From CAVSWT01 sp963782985 (GTDB lineage Bacteria > Bacteroidota > Ignavibacteria > Ignavibacteriales > Ignavibacteriaceae), in assembly GCA_963782985.1 (NCBI GenBank), contig CAWALU010000003.1, forward strand, positions 186,001-250,000: DNA of 64,000 nt. Reading direction: 5' to 3'. The first letter of the stretch is position 1, and the number at the start of each line of letters is the position of its first letter. Both the position numbers and the translations under genes were made by a program. Of this stretch, positions 35,085 to 44,743 are shown in pieces. The notes beneath the pieces were generated by a model. It made no database searches. It saw only the letters and a program-made list of their open reading frames with translations, and was not told the DNA's origin.

Positions 35085-35204
35085 GCTAAGTCGCAAGGTC
35101 GGAAAGTTTTGGTATTCTTGGTTTTATTACGTCGTGTTTTTCGTGACATAAAATCTTCTGCGATCAAATATTAATTTCACGAAGTTACACGAAGAATTAA
35201 AATT
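35085..35204. repeat. Degenerate interspersed repeat fragment
   Basis: The gap upstream of the MmcQ-like gene contains 'cgctaagtcgcaaggtcgg' and 'tttcacgaagttacacgaag'. These are pieces of the same class of intergenic repeat that occurs near 34.7 kb and 42.7 kb. No gene is supported here. Confidence 0.5.
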
Positions 35205-36128
35205 TAATTTTCCTTCATGAATTTCACGGTTTCATTTATCCCATCAGCATAAGCTAGTTGGTTTAAATTTAAATCTCTTTTCAAATTTTGAACTGTCGAA
35301 TAAATAATCAGAATCATATTGATAAATCATTTCATTATTTTCTCTAATTGCTTTATTGAACAGTCCAATAATTTTTAACATCCATTTTGGTAGAAGAGTA
35401 TATTTAGGCGCTGTTTCAAATTCTTTAGCGGCAAGCTCAATAATTTCTTTTCCAGTCAAAGCATTTTTATCCGTGGGCAAATGCCAAATTTGATTGTATG
35501 CATCTTCAGTATTTCCTAAAAGAGCCGTTGCTTTTCCGGCATCCGGGGTGTAAGTAAATGAGTGTTTTACGTTGTCATTTACGAGCCACATTGCTCTCTT
35601 CCCTTCTTTAAAATTTTCAAGTACGGTGATATTAATAAAGCTTGGAGCTTTTGGTCCATAAAAATCCGCGGCGCGCGCAATTATTGCTTCAAGATTTCCT
35701 TTTTTAATTTCGTCTAAAATCATTTCTGAAATTTGCTTTCGGACTTTTCCTTTTTCGCTCATTGGATGATACGGCGCATCTTCTTTCATCCATCCTTCCA
35801 CCTTGCCGTAAGCATATACATTATCAAAAAAAACTAACTTTGAATTATGTTTTTTGCAAGCGTCAATTACATTCTGCATAACAACCGGCCACTTTCTTCG
35901 CCAAACATTTACATCGTATTCTAAACCAACGACCAAGTAAACTACATAAGAGTTCTCTACGGCCTTTAAAGTTTGTTCCTTGTTTGAAAGATCAGCAGTA
36001 AATATTTCATCGCTTTCATTTATCTTTTTCGGATTACGGCTTACCAAACGGATTTTATTAGTATAAGCAGTAAGAGCTTTTGCAAGCTCGTTTCCAATTA
36101 CTCCGGTTGATCCTAAAATTGTTTGCAT
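35205..36128 (-). CDS. NAD-dependent epimerase/dehydratase family protein (frameshift near C-terminus)
   Basis: This is a Rossmann-fold extended short-chain dehydrogenase with the NAD motif GSTGVIGNELAKAL and a YAYGKVEGWMKEDAPYHPMS segment around the active site. The continuous frame (294 aa, 35244-36128) ends in FKPTSLC. Skipping one T near 35251 continues the protein as SYADGINETVKFMKEN to a stop at 35205, which is the C-terminus normally seen in this family. So the gene carries a 1-base insertion or an assembly error that costs about 16 residues. It is monocistronic between repeat-rich gaps. The substrate is unknown. Confidence 0.85.
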
Positions 36129-36337
36129 AATGTTAAATTATTATAAGGATTATGTCCCGTAATTTAAGAAATTTATAGTAAAGAGATAAAAAGCTTTGGA
36201 AACCAAATCAGTTATATCATCAAAGTTAATTAGATTCATTATGATTGAACATGAATTAGGAATTATTGTTTTAATATTTTATTTATATTTCGTTTTATTG
36301 AATCGTAATTTTTAATTATAAATATTTTTGAAACCGA

Positions 36338-39300
36338 ATGAAAAATTACAAGGACATTTTAAAAAAAATAATTGAGTCCCTTCAGCAGGACAGATATAAA
36401 ACAACAAATCGCAAAAAAGTTAGCTACATAGAGTATTGCCGCTTAAAAGACAATCAAAGGCAATATACCGGGGATGAAGACATAATTGTTACGCCGGTAT
36501 TATTAAATATTCTAAAAATTTTAGATTACGAATCAAGCATAAATCTTATCCAGCAAGTTGAGAAAAAAGGCGATAAACCTGACTTTAGAACTATTAAAAC
36601 AAACTTATTTATTCTAGATGCAAAATCTACAAATACGGATATCTCTAATAGAGGAAATAGTTCCAGAACGCCTTTCAATCAGATAACACGATATCTAACT
36701 ACGCTCAAAGGTTACGAATACGGAATATTATTTAACTTGCTTAAGTTTGAATTCTTCCAAAGAATATATGACGAAGACGGTTTAATTAAAGTAAGGTTGT
36801 TGAATGATAGAACACTTAATTTCTTAAAATTATCTGATCTATTTAATAATGAAGAGCTTGAGGGTTCTAAAGAATATGACACTTTCAAATGGTTTGTTGA
36901 TACTTTTTCCTATTGCGAAATAAGCAGGGAAGAATACATTGAAATTATTAAAAATAGAAAAGTTGAAGAGCTAATTGTTCCCGATAAAGATTTCCTAAGG
37001 GAAATAGTGTATGGCCTTATCAATAAGCTGCGAAGAGAGGTTAAAAGATTGATTGATAATTTTGATACGGAGAGTGATGAAAAGTTAAGACTAAAACATG
37101 AGCTAAAAAATATAGCTAATGAACTTAATATTGCTGAAGATGAAGATGCTGGTGAAATTGCTTTAGATGAATTTGTTAAACAAGCCTCCTATGTTATCCT
37201 ATTAAAAATTGTGCTAATTAGAATAATGGAGGATAACAATTTAATTGAGAAGAATCTTTATAACGGTGGATTTAAAAAAATGCTTGAGCCGCCGCTTAAA
37301 TTTACTTTAGAGAGAATCCTCTATGAAGCAAAGTATCAGGCGAGCAATTTTTATCCATACTTTTATGATGGAACGCCATTCGATTTTCAAATAGAAGATG
37401 AAAACCTTTTTATAGAAATTCTTTTTGAGCTATCTAAAATAAATTTTGCTGAAATAAATTTTGATCTTATTGGAGATTTATATGAACATTATTTGAATTT
37501 AGATGATCGAAAAGAAAAGGGACAATATTATACGCCGCATTTTATCGTTGAACTTATATTAAACAGGGTGGGGTTCAATCCTTTAAGGAAAAACCAAATT
37601 GATAAAAGAACATTTCTCGATCCCGCCTGTGGCAGCGGCGGCTTTCTTGTAGAAATTGCTAAACGATTTAGGTTAGCGGGAAATAATAAGGAAGTTGAAG
37701 CTAAACGTGCAATTGTCGATTGTATTTATGGAGTTGAATTAACTCCCTTTGCAAGCTTTCTTTCAGAGATAAATGTTATTATTCAAATCCTTCCACTTGT
37801 TAAAAGAATTGAAAATCCAAAACAGCAAAAAATAAATTCCCTTAAAATTTTTAGACAAGATAGCTTGTTTGGAATTTATAATAGAAGCGAGTTTAATGGT
37901 GAAGAGAACGTTAAAATTAATAAGTCGCATGTTTTGGCTGGAGATAAAGAGTTAAAATTTGGTGAACTTATAAATAATAATGAATTTGATTTTGTTGTAG
38001 GAAATCCACCTTATGTTGGTGAAAAAGGACATAAGGAATTATTTGAACCATTTAAAGACCATGAATATTGGAAACACTTCTATTTAGGCAGATCAGATTA
38101 CTTATATTATTTTATTATTCTTGGAATAAGCAAACTTAAAGTCGGAGGAAGGCTTGGGTTTATAACTACACAGTATTGGTTAACAGCAGATGGCGCATCT
38201 GCCTTAAGGAAATATATTCTTGAAAAAACTAAAATATTGGAAATAATTGATTTTAAAGGAATAAAACTTTTTCCGGAAGCCAAAGGTCAAGAGAATATTA
38301 TTTTTATTCTTGAAAAATCTGATAATGAAGACGAAATAATAAATAATAAAATCAGAATGATAGAGTTCAAAAAAGAATGGGTGCTTGACGAAACAAAATA
38401 TATTGATTCAGAGGGGAACTTAATTTCAAATTACGATAGATGGGCTCAGTTATTAATGAACTTTTTTCAGTTTGATCTGTTTGCGAATGTTGACAAGGCT
38501 GATTTTGTCTTGGGGAAAAATGAAAGAAACAAAATTGCAGATGTTTACTACAGTACATATTCTCAAGGAGAATTAGATGGAAATGCATGGCATCTTTACA
38601 GTAAGGTAAAAGAAAAGTATGAATATAATTCTTTTTCCAGGCTAACACATTTATACAATGTGAATCAAGGGATTATATCGGGTGCAGACAAAATTACAAA
38701 AAACAATATTAGAAAAATACCTAAAGAAGTTTTATACAACTTTAATATACAAGTAGAAGATCCAATATTTATATTCACAAATGAGCAGGCCAAATCTCTT
38801 ACGCTTAATAATGATGAGTTGGATATTTTAAAACCTTTTTATAAAAACTCTGATATTCAAAAAGGATATATTAATTTTGACGAAGAATATTTTTTAATAT
38901 ATGCACAAAGCATGCAAAACCTTGAAAAGTGTAAAAATTTAATTTCACATTTAGCGAAATATAAAAATATACTTGAGGACAGACGTGAAGTAAGTGAAAA
39001 CAAAATAAGGTGGTTTGATTTATGGTGGGCAAGGGATACAAAGATTTTTGAAAGTGAAAAATTGGTTACGTCACGAAGATCAAAGTATAACAAATTTGCT
39101 TATGAAAATCTTAAAAGATTCCCGCAATCAGATATAACTATTATCACCGCAAAAGAAGGAACTGAAGAAAGTTTAAAATATTTATTGTCTGTTCTTAATT
39201 CTGCTTTGCTAGATGAGTGGTATGGTAAAAACACAAAACTTAAAGGCAATATGCGGGAGTATTATTATACCCCTCTTTCTAATGTGCCTATCAAAAAAAT

Positions 39301-40168
39301 TAATTTTAATGATGAAAATGAAAAAGTGGCACATGATATTTTAGGCGGAATATATTCGCCAGAGAAAACGGAGAAAAAAAGTTACAAATATGAGTCTGTA
39401 AGTAACACGTGGATAAAACAAAAAGGATTAATTGATTATTACATCGAACTTAAAGCAGAGTTGTACGAACTTCAGAAATCAGGATTTATTTTTGATCCCG
39501 AGGCATCATTAATCTCTAAAAATGAAATTAAAGCAAATCTGTTTAAACTTTGTCGGGGTGAAAGCGCTAAAAACACAGGAGTAAGATTTGTAGAAAATTT
39601 ATCTTTCTTTAAAACATTGCTCGGACCTGCGAAAGATATTGAGAAACTGAATTCAGGTGAAAGGGATGAAGCAAAACAAATAATTATGAATAGCGATTTT
39701 TATTTTAAAACAGATACCAAGGATTTCGTAATAAAGAATGTACTTTCGCAAACCGGAGATTCCTTATTTCCCGAAGAAACCGAACTCGTGGAACATGGCT
39801 TTAAATTTCTCATTAATTTGAAAACTAAAGATAATGGGATAATACAAATTGAGGCTAAGAATAACACAAAAGCGCAAGAGTTAGCGGTAAGAATAAATGA
39901 ATTGTTGCAAGAAGAAAAATATATTACCTGGGATCAAATAAAAAACATTCCATTAATGAATCCGGACTTAGACAAGCTTATTAACGAAAAGAAAGAATTT
40001 ATATTTCAAGCTTTGAAGCAGGGTGATAAGAAAGTTGAAAAAAGATTGAAAGAAATCTTTAAAAATAATGAAACAAAAACATTTGCAAACATAAATAATT
40101 TAAATTCTCTTCAGCTCCTTATTGATTATTATGTGGGCTGGCTTTACAAAAAAGACAAACAAGGCTAA
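36338..40168 (+). CDS. Type IIG restriction-modification enzyme (N6-adenine methylase with PD-(D/E)XK nuclease)
   Basis: This 1276 aa single-chain enzyme is predicted to both cut and methylate DNA. Near the N-terminus a PD-(D/E)XK nuclease motif is visible: Pro81-Asp82 in KPDFRTI and Asp94-Ala-Lys96 in FILDAKS. A helical region leads into an Eco57I/TaqI-type methylase with KGQYYTPHFI (about 394), motif I DPACGSGGFLVEIA (about 427) and motif IV VVGNPPYVGEKG (about 556). The rest would be the target-recognition domain (about 730-1000) and a C-terminal helical part. No helicase domain is present, which argues against type ISP. No separate specificity or methylase gene is adjacent. Its target site cannot be predicted. 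Confidence 0.88.
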   Translation: MKNYKDILKKIIESLQQDRYKTTNRKKVSYIEYCRLKDNQRQYTGDEDIIVTPVLLNILKILDYESSINLIQQVEKKGDKPDFRTIKTNLFILDAKSTNTDISNRGNSSRTPFNQITRYLTTLKGYEYGILFNLLKFEFFQRIYDEDGLIKVRLLNDRTLNFLKLSDLFNNEELEGSKEYDTFKWFVDTFSYCEISREEYIEIIKNRKVEELIVPDKDFLREIVYGLINKLRREVKRLIDNFDTESDEKLRLKHELKNIANELNIAEDEDAGEIALDEFVKQASYVILLKIVLIRIMEDNNLIEKNLYNGGFKKMLEPPLKFTLERILYEAKYQASNFYPYFYDGTPFDFQIEDENLFIEILFELSKINFAEINFDLIGDLYEHYLNLDDRKEKGQYYTPHFIVELILNRVGFNPLRKNQIDKRTFLDPACGSGGFLVEIAKRFRLAGNNKEVEAKRAIVDCIYGVELTPFASFLSEINVIIQILPLVKRIENPKQQKINSLKIFRQDSLFGIYNRSEFNGEENVKINKSHVLAGDKELKFGELINNNEFDFVVGNPPYVGEKGHKELFEPFKDHEYWKHFYLGRSDYLYYFIILGISKLKVGGRLGFITTQYWLTADGASALRKYILEKTKILEIIDFKGIKLFPEAKGQENIIFILEKSDNEDEIINNKIRMIEFKKEWVLDETKYIDSEGNLISNYDRWAQLLMNFFQFDLFANVDKADFVLGKNERNKIADVYYSTYSQGELDGNAWHLYSKVKEKYEYNSFSRLTHLYNVNQGIISGADKITKNNIRKIPKEVLYNFNIQVEDPIFIFTNEQAKSLTLNNDELDILKPFYKNSDIQKGYINFDEEYFLIYAQSMQNLEKCKNLISHLAKYKNILEDRREVSENKIRWFDLWWARDTKIFESEKLVTSRRSKYNKFAYENLKRFPQSDITIITAKEGTEESLKYLLSVLNSALLDEWYGKNTKLKGNMREYYYTPLSNVPIKKINFNDENEKVAHDILGGIYSPEKTEKKSYKYESVSNTWIKQKGLIDYYIELKAELYELQKSGFIFDPEASLISKNEIKANLFKLCRGESAKNTGVRFVENLSFFKTLLGPAKDIEKLNSGERDEAKQIIMNSDFYFKTDTKDFVIKNVLSQTGDSLFPEETELVEHGFKFLINLKTKDNGIIQIEAKNNTKAQELAVRINELLQEEKYITWDQIKNIPLMNPDLDKLINEKKEFIFQALKQGDKKVEKRLKEIFKNNETKTFANINNLNSLQLLIDYYVGWLYKKDKQG

Positions 40169-40177
40169 CACACATCC

Positions 40178-41164
40178 TCACCTTCTATTTTTGTCAATCC
40201 ATCTTGCTGCATCTTTTGCAAAATAAGTAAGAAACATATCTGCGCCGGCGCGTTTAATTGCAACCAACGATTCAATCATTACTCTTTCTTCATCTATCCA
40301 CCCATTTTGTCCAGCGGCTTTTATCATTGCATATTCTCCGCTGACTTGATAAGCGGCGGTTGGCAAACCGAATTTATCTTTTACGCGCCTTATAATATCA
40401 AGATAAGCTCCGGCTGGTTTTACCATAATAATATCGGCTCCTTCTTCAATATCGGATTCCGCCTCGCGCATTGCTTCATTGCTGTTGCCAATATCCATTT
40501 GATGCGAGCGTCTATCGCCAAAAGCGGGGGCTGATTCTGCAGCGTCTCTAAAGGGTCCGTAATAACCCGAAGAATATTTTACTGCGTAACTCATAATTGG
40601 AATTTTTGTGAAGCCCTTATAATCTAAAGCTTTTCTAATTGCGGCAACTCTTCCATCCATCATATCGCTAGGGGCAATAATATCAGCGCCAGCTTCTGCA
40701 TGTGAGACGGCTTCTTTTGCAAGAAGGGAAACTGTTTCATCATTTAAAATTTCTTCTCCGTCTAAAACTCCACAATGACCGTGAGAAGTATATTCGCAAA
40801 GACACACGTCGGTTATAACCAGCAAGTTTTTTACTTCCGCTTTTATTGCGCGTAAAGCTTTTTGAATTATTCCGTTCGCATCATAAGCCTCTGATCCTTT
40901 ATCGTCTTTGTGTTCGGGAATTCCAAATAATATTACGGCGGGAATTCCAAGCGATTCCACTTCTTTGCATTCTTCCACAAGCTTGTCAATTGATTTTTGA
41001 AAAACCCCCGGCATTGATTTTATTTCTTTATTAATGTTTTCGCCCGGAACAACAAATAAAGGATATATCAAATCATTTTTTGATAATTCGGTTTCTCTAA
41101 CCATGTCCCTTATTAAAGGGTTATATCTTAATCTTCGTAAACGTTTTGTGGGGTATGATGCCAT
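40178..41164 (-). CDS. hemB: Delta-aminolevulinic acid dehydratase (porphobilinogen synthase)
   Basis: HemB condenses two 5-aminolevulinate molecules to porphobilinogen. At 328 aa it has the full family length. The Schiff-base lysines are in MSYAVKYSSGYYGPFRDA and IIMVKPAGAYLD. The three zinc-binding cysteines are in DVCLCEYTSHGHCG, so this is a zinc-type enzyme. Its ribosome-binding site (AAAGGAG) lies in a repeat-like sequence. It lies downstream of the hemG-type gene on the same strand, 44 bp away, and the two may share a transcript. The convergent type IIG gene ends 9 bp away. Confidence 0.97.
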   Translation of the reverse strand: MASYPTKRLRRLRYNPLIRDMVRETELSKNDLIYPLFVVPGENINKEIKSMPGVFQKSIDKLVEECKEVESLGIPAVILFGIPEHKDDKGSEAYDANGIIQKALRAIKAEVKNLLVITDVCLCEYTSHGHCGVLDGEEILNDETVSLLAKEAVSHAEAGADIIAPSDMMDGRVAAIRKALDYKGFTKIPIMSYAVKYSSGYYGPFRDAAESAPAFGDRRSHQMDIGNSNEAMREAESDIEEGADIIMVKPAGAYLDIIRRVKDKFGLPTAAYQVSGEYAMIKAAGQNGWIDEERVMIESLVAIKRAGADMFLTYFAKDAARWIDKNRR

Positions 41165-41232
41165 TTATTTTTTCTCCTTTGCGTATTAGCGCCATGCGTA
41201 TTCATTCTTCACCGCGAAGAAGCAGAGGCGAT
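41165..41232 (-). repeat. Repeat-derived sequence carrying the hemB ribosome-binding site
   Basis: On the minus strand this stretch reads 'cgcctctgcttcttcgcggtgaa' followed by 'gcgctaatacgcaaaggag' (shown in parts). It resembles the 'cgcctctgcgtctttgcggt / cgctaagacgcaaaggag' intergenic repeat found elsewhere in the window. It covers the last codons of the hemG-type gene and gives the AAAGGAG that precedes the hemB ATG. Confidence 0.45.
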
Positions 41233-41970
41233 AAGTTTTATTTTATTTAAAACAACTTCTGAATTTTTAATACAGTCACCCACCGAAATACCGCCGCGGT
41301 AATTGCCGCTTAAAATTATTCCGGGATTATTCTTTTCAAATTCATCAAAATAATTTTCATGCTCAATGTAACCTAAATTATACTGCGGAATAGCTTTCGA
41401 CCAAAACCTGCTTGTTAAATAAACCGGGTTGTCCGTTATCTTCATTAAAGGTTCGAACTCATTTCTAACTTTTCTAATAATTTCTTCTTTGTCCTGATTT
41501 ATTATTTCAGGATTTCTTGCGCCGCCCACAAATAAAGTGAACGAGGCTTTGTCTTCTTCGGTTCGATTCGGAAAAATTACCGAGCTCCAAATTGCGCCAA
41601 GAAAAGATTTTTTTTCTTTTGAAGGGATTAAAAAGCCAAAGCCGTCTAGCGGACGATCGATATCTTTTTTATTATAAACCAAATACAAAACTAAAACCGG
41701 GGGATAATAAATTTCGTCAAGATGTTTTGCGACTTTTTCATCAAACGGCTTAAATAATTTGGATGCTGAATAAGCTGGAATAGTTGAAATCACAAAATCG
41801 GAATCAAGCGATTTAAGATTTCCTTTGTCTTCAAACTTAACGGTATAGCCGCCATTGTTGTTTTCAATTAAAACTACTTCGGAATCGAGAATAACTTTAT
41901 CGCCAAGATGTATTCGCAATTGCTTTGGGCAGCGTCTGCATTCCGTCTTTAAAAGAAAACATCTTTGCAT
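41209..41970 (-). CDS. hemG: HemG/HemY-type protoporphyrinogen (coproporphyrinogen) oxidase, C-terminal part after frameshift
   Basis: This is the second part of a FAD-dependent porphyrinogen oxidase whose first part is at 41897-42601. True homology begins near residue 20 of this frame at HLGDKVILDSEVV. The substrate-binding part contains FVISTIPAYSASKLF, YPPVLVLYLVYNKKD, FGFLIPSKE and the FAD-binding end LSGNYRGGISVGDCI. Removing one base near 41910 joins it to LPKAIAN of the first part, giving a protein of about 460 aa. The last residues (SASSR) are encoded by a repeat-like sequence. Confidence 0.85.
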   Translation of the reverse strand: MQRCFLLKTECRRCPKQLRIHLGDKVILDSEVVLIENNNGGYTVKFEDKGNLKSLDSDFVISTIPAYSASKLFKPFDEKVAKHLDEIYYPPVLVLYLVYNKKDIDRPLDGFGFLIPSKEKKSFLGAIWSSVIFPNRTEEDKASFTLFVGGARNPEIINQDKEEIIRKVRNEFEPLMKITDNPVYLTSRFWSKAIPQYNLGYIEHENYFDEFEKNNPGIILSGNYRGGISVGDCIKNSEVVLNKIKLIASASSR

Positions 41971-42601
41971 TCTGTTTTGATTTTTCAGCGCGCTGTTTTC
42001 TTTCTTTAATACTTTTAATTGTTCCGATGATTAGCCCGCCGTATTTTTCTTCAAGCTGATATAATTTTGGAAAAGCAGATTTGACGCTGAGGTTATCGGG
42101 GTTGCCTGCGTAAACTCCCGCCACAAAAGGATTGATAGCGTAATCTAAAAATTCCTGTCCAAGCCTTCTAACAACAAAATCGGATATGCTTTGATAGTAA
42201 CCGTCCTTTGATCTTCCAATAAACGGCTCGGCAAAAACTCGTGCTTTTGCTTTTGAAGAAAATAACTTTGTCTTTAAAAATTCCTGCGGTTTCATTGGCA
42301 GGGGAATCAAATTATTATTCTTTAAAATATACCTTTTGTTGCCTGCTTTGTTTGCGTAAATAAGCTGGTCTTGTAGATTTAATTCGTCAACTAATTGTCC
42401 GATTAAGGGAGTGGTTTCTAGTCCGCTGTTTGGACCGCGATCAAATAGATAGCCGTTTTCAACTACCGATTCCATTGATCCGCCTGCAGAAATTTTCTTC
42501 TCAATTACCGTTACGTCATAACCTTCTTTAGTTAAAAGATATGCTTGTGTTAATCCCGAAATTCCCGCGCCTAGAATAATTATTTTTTTTTGTGAGGTCA
42601 T
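41897..42601 (-). CDS. hemG: HemG/HemY-type protoporphyrinogen (coproporphyrinogen) oxidase, N-terminal part before frameshift
   Basis: This is the N-terminal half of the same oxidase, with the FAD dinucleotide-binding motif ILGAGISGLTQAYLL and the acidic residue in VTVIEKK. GGSMESVVENGYLFDRGPNS (in parts) and INPFVAGVYAGNPDNLSV are typical of HemG/HemY. The frame breaks after KDGMQTLPKAIAN and continues at 41970-41209. The enzyme oxidises protoporphyrinogen IX or coproporphyrinogen III late in heme synthesis. Which of the two is used cannot be decided here. hemB follows downstream. Confidence 0.88.
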   Translation of the reverse strand: MTSQKKIIILGAGISGLTQAYLLTKEGYDVTVIEKKISAGGSMESVVENGYLFDRGPNSGLETTPLIGQLVDELNLQDQLIYANKAGNKRYILKNNNLIPLPMKPQEFLKTKLFSSKAKARVFAEPFIGRSKDGYYQSISDFVVRRLGQEFLDYAINPFVAGVYAGNPDNLSVKSAFPKLYQLEEKYGGLIIGTIKSIKERKQRAEKSKQNAKMFSFKDGMQTLPKAIANTSWR

Positions 42602-42985
42602 AAATTCCAGTTTGTTTGATTCATTTTTATATGAGAGAAAAATTTAACACAGAGGCGCTGCGCCACAGAGTAATTCAAAAGCATCCATTTTTATAACAAT
42701 CACACTATATGAAATAATTTTATTTAATTTAATAACTAGTTCCTTTTCCAATTGCTCCGCGCCTCAGGTTCTCTGTGGTTAGACTAATTCAATAATTTCT
42801 TTACCGCTCATTTTGAAATCCCTTCATGTTCTTTCAATTCTATTTTTTATCAAAAACATTCAAATTTCTTTTGCTAATTTATCAATTAAAAAAGTAATAA
42901 TTAAGTTAATTTGCAGGGCATGTTTTATTCAAAAAAAGAAAGCAAAAAAAAATTAGAACCAATTCCGAAATAAGGTAATAAAAAA
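42602..42985. repeat. Intergenic region with repeat fragments having inverted ends
   Basis: This 384 bp gap between the divergent hemG-type and M14 peptidase genes contains 'aacacagaggcgctgcgccacagag' (about 42646-42670, in parts) and, 110 bp further, 'tccgcgcctcaggttctctgtggtt'. The latter is roughly the inverse of the former. The two could be the ends of a decayed mobile or hairpin element of about 140 bp. The rest is AT-rich and should contain promoters for both genes. Confidence 0.45.
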
Positions 42986-43609
42986 ATGCACTATACAGAA
43001 AATAAAAAAGACTGGCTTACGAAATTTGAAAAATCAAATCAATTGGAATCTCCGAACTATGATGAAACAATAAAGTATTTTCAAAAGTTTGTTGATGAAA
43101 CCGATAATGCAAAAATGTTTACTATGGGAATTTCACCGCAGGGAAGAGAAATAAAATATCTTGTTGTATCAAATAAAAATGAATTCACTCCGGCGCAAGT
43201 AAGGGAGAGCGGCAAAGCAATCGCGCTTATTCAAAACGGAATTCATCCGGGTGAAATTGAAGGCAAGGATGCTTCGATGATTTTGCTTCGCGAAATTTTA
43301 ATTACAAAAGAAAAAGAACGCTTGCTTGACAATTTATTTTTAATAGTCATCCCGACGTTTAATGTTGACGGGCATGAAAGATTGAGTGAGTTTAATCGTC
43401 CCAACCAAAACGGACCTTTGCAAATGGGCTGGCGGACAAACGCGCTCAACTTAAATTTGAATCGCGATTTTATGAAAGCCGACACGCCGGAAATGAAAGC
43501 CTGGCTTAAATTTTTTAACGAATGGCTTCCCGATTTTTTGATTGACAATCACGCGACCAACGGCGCCGATTATCAATACCACATTACATTTGGAATAGGT
43601 AAAGCATGA
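42986..43609 (+). CDS. M14-family zinc carboxypeptidase, N-terminal part before frameshift
   Basis: This is the first 207 aa of an M14 metallopeptidase. Zinc ligands His and Glu are in NGIHPGEIEGKDA, and a further His is in IDNHATNGADY. The substrate-binding Asn/Arg region ALNLNLNRDFMKAD is present. The frame ends at GIGKA. One extra base near 43604 separates it from the continuation (ENVSSHLSKWVKEKF), which runs to 44696. No signal peptide is seen, so the enzyme may be cytoplasmic or exported by another route. Confidence 0.85.
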   Translation: MHYTENKKDWLTKFEKSNQLESPNYDETIKYFQKFVDETDNAKMFTMGISPQGREIKYLVVSNKNEFTPAQVRESGKAIALIQNGIHPGEIEGKDASMILLREILITKEKERLLDNLFLIVIPTFNVDGHERLSEFNRPNQNGPLQMGWRTNALNLNLNRDFMKADTPEMKAWLKFFNEWLPDFLIDNHATNGADYQYHITFGIGKA

Positions 43610-44696
43610 AAATGTTTCTTCTCATTTATCAAAATGGGTAAAAGAAAAATTTTATCCTCAGCTAATATCTAAAGTTGAAGGCGAGGGTTTTTTAACCGCG
43701 CCCTATATTGAATTCAAAAATGATAAGGATATTAAGGACGGAATTGTTAATCAGCCTTCGCTGCCGAGATATTCAGATGGTTATACGGTTGCTCAAAATA
43801 GAATTTGCCTTTTGGTTGAAACTCACAGTTTAAAGCCTTTTTCAAACCGTGTCTTTTCGACTCTCTCTGCAATGACGCACGCGCTTAATTATTTAAATGA
43901 AAACTTTAAAACTTTAAAATCATTAAATAAAAAAGCGGACGAAGAAACAATTGAAGAATTCATTATTAATAAAAAACTCTTTCCTATAAGTTTTGCGGCA
44001 AGTGATAAATCAGAAAAATTTTTATTCAAAGGATTTAAAACAATTGAACACGAAAGTGAAATTACCGGGAGCAGAATTATACAATATACTCAGACGCCTG
44101 AAGAATATTACGTCCCGCTTTTTAATAAAACAATAGTCGCAAATTACGTTGCTGTTCCTAAAGCATATTTAATTCCCAAAGAATTTTCTGAAATTGTCGA
44201 ACTAATAAAACTGCACGGCATCAAAGTAGAAACGATACAAGCCGAAAAAGAATTTATTGTTGAAAAATATAAATTTAAAAATGTCGAGTTTTGGCGGCGA
44301 CCTTATGAAGGCAGAATGCAGGCAGAGTTTGATTATGATTTAATAAAAGAAAAAATAAAAATTGAAAAAGGAACTTTTTATATTTCAACAAACCAAAGAA
44401 CACTGCGCGTAATTTTATTTTTACTTGAACCGGGTTCAAAAGATTCATTTGTCCATTGGGGATTTTTTAACGCTTTTTTTGAAAGGAAAGAATACGCCGA
44501 GTCATATATAATGGAGCCGATAGCAACAGAAATGCTGAAGAAAAATAAATCGCTTCGCAAAGAATTTTTTAATCTGTTGGAAGAAGATGAAAATTTTAAA
44601 AGTGATCCCGCCGCAAGATTAGATTTCTTTTACCGTCGCTCTTCTTATTTTGATAAAGGAGAAAAAGCTTATCCAATTTTAAGAGTGGTGGAATAG
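43603..44696 (+). CDS. M14-family zinc carboxypeptidase, C-terminal part after frameshift
   Basis: This continues the peptidase from the segment at 42986. The frame is open from about 43607, though its first ATG is at 43812. The catalytic glutamate is in CLLVETHSLKPFSNRV. The remaining 290 residues include a C-terminal beta-rich domain (VEFWRRPYEGRMQAEF) usual for large bacterial M14 proteins. The complete protein would be about 570 aa. It ends at a strong hairpin terminator at 44707-44741. Confidence 0.8.
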
Positions 44697-44706
44697 ATAA
44701 ACCCGA

Positions 44707-44741
44707 AACAAACCCAATTCCTCAAAGGAACTGGGTTTGTT
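44707..44741. terminator. Bidirectional rho-independent terminator
   Basis: AACAAACCCAATTCC pairs with GGAACTGGGTTTGTT (15 bp, one mismatch) around a 5-base loop. It lies between the stop of the M14 peptidase and the stop of the convergent oxidoreductase gene at 44744, so it can serve both. Confidence 0.85.
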
Positions 44742-44743
44742 AA

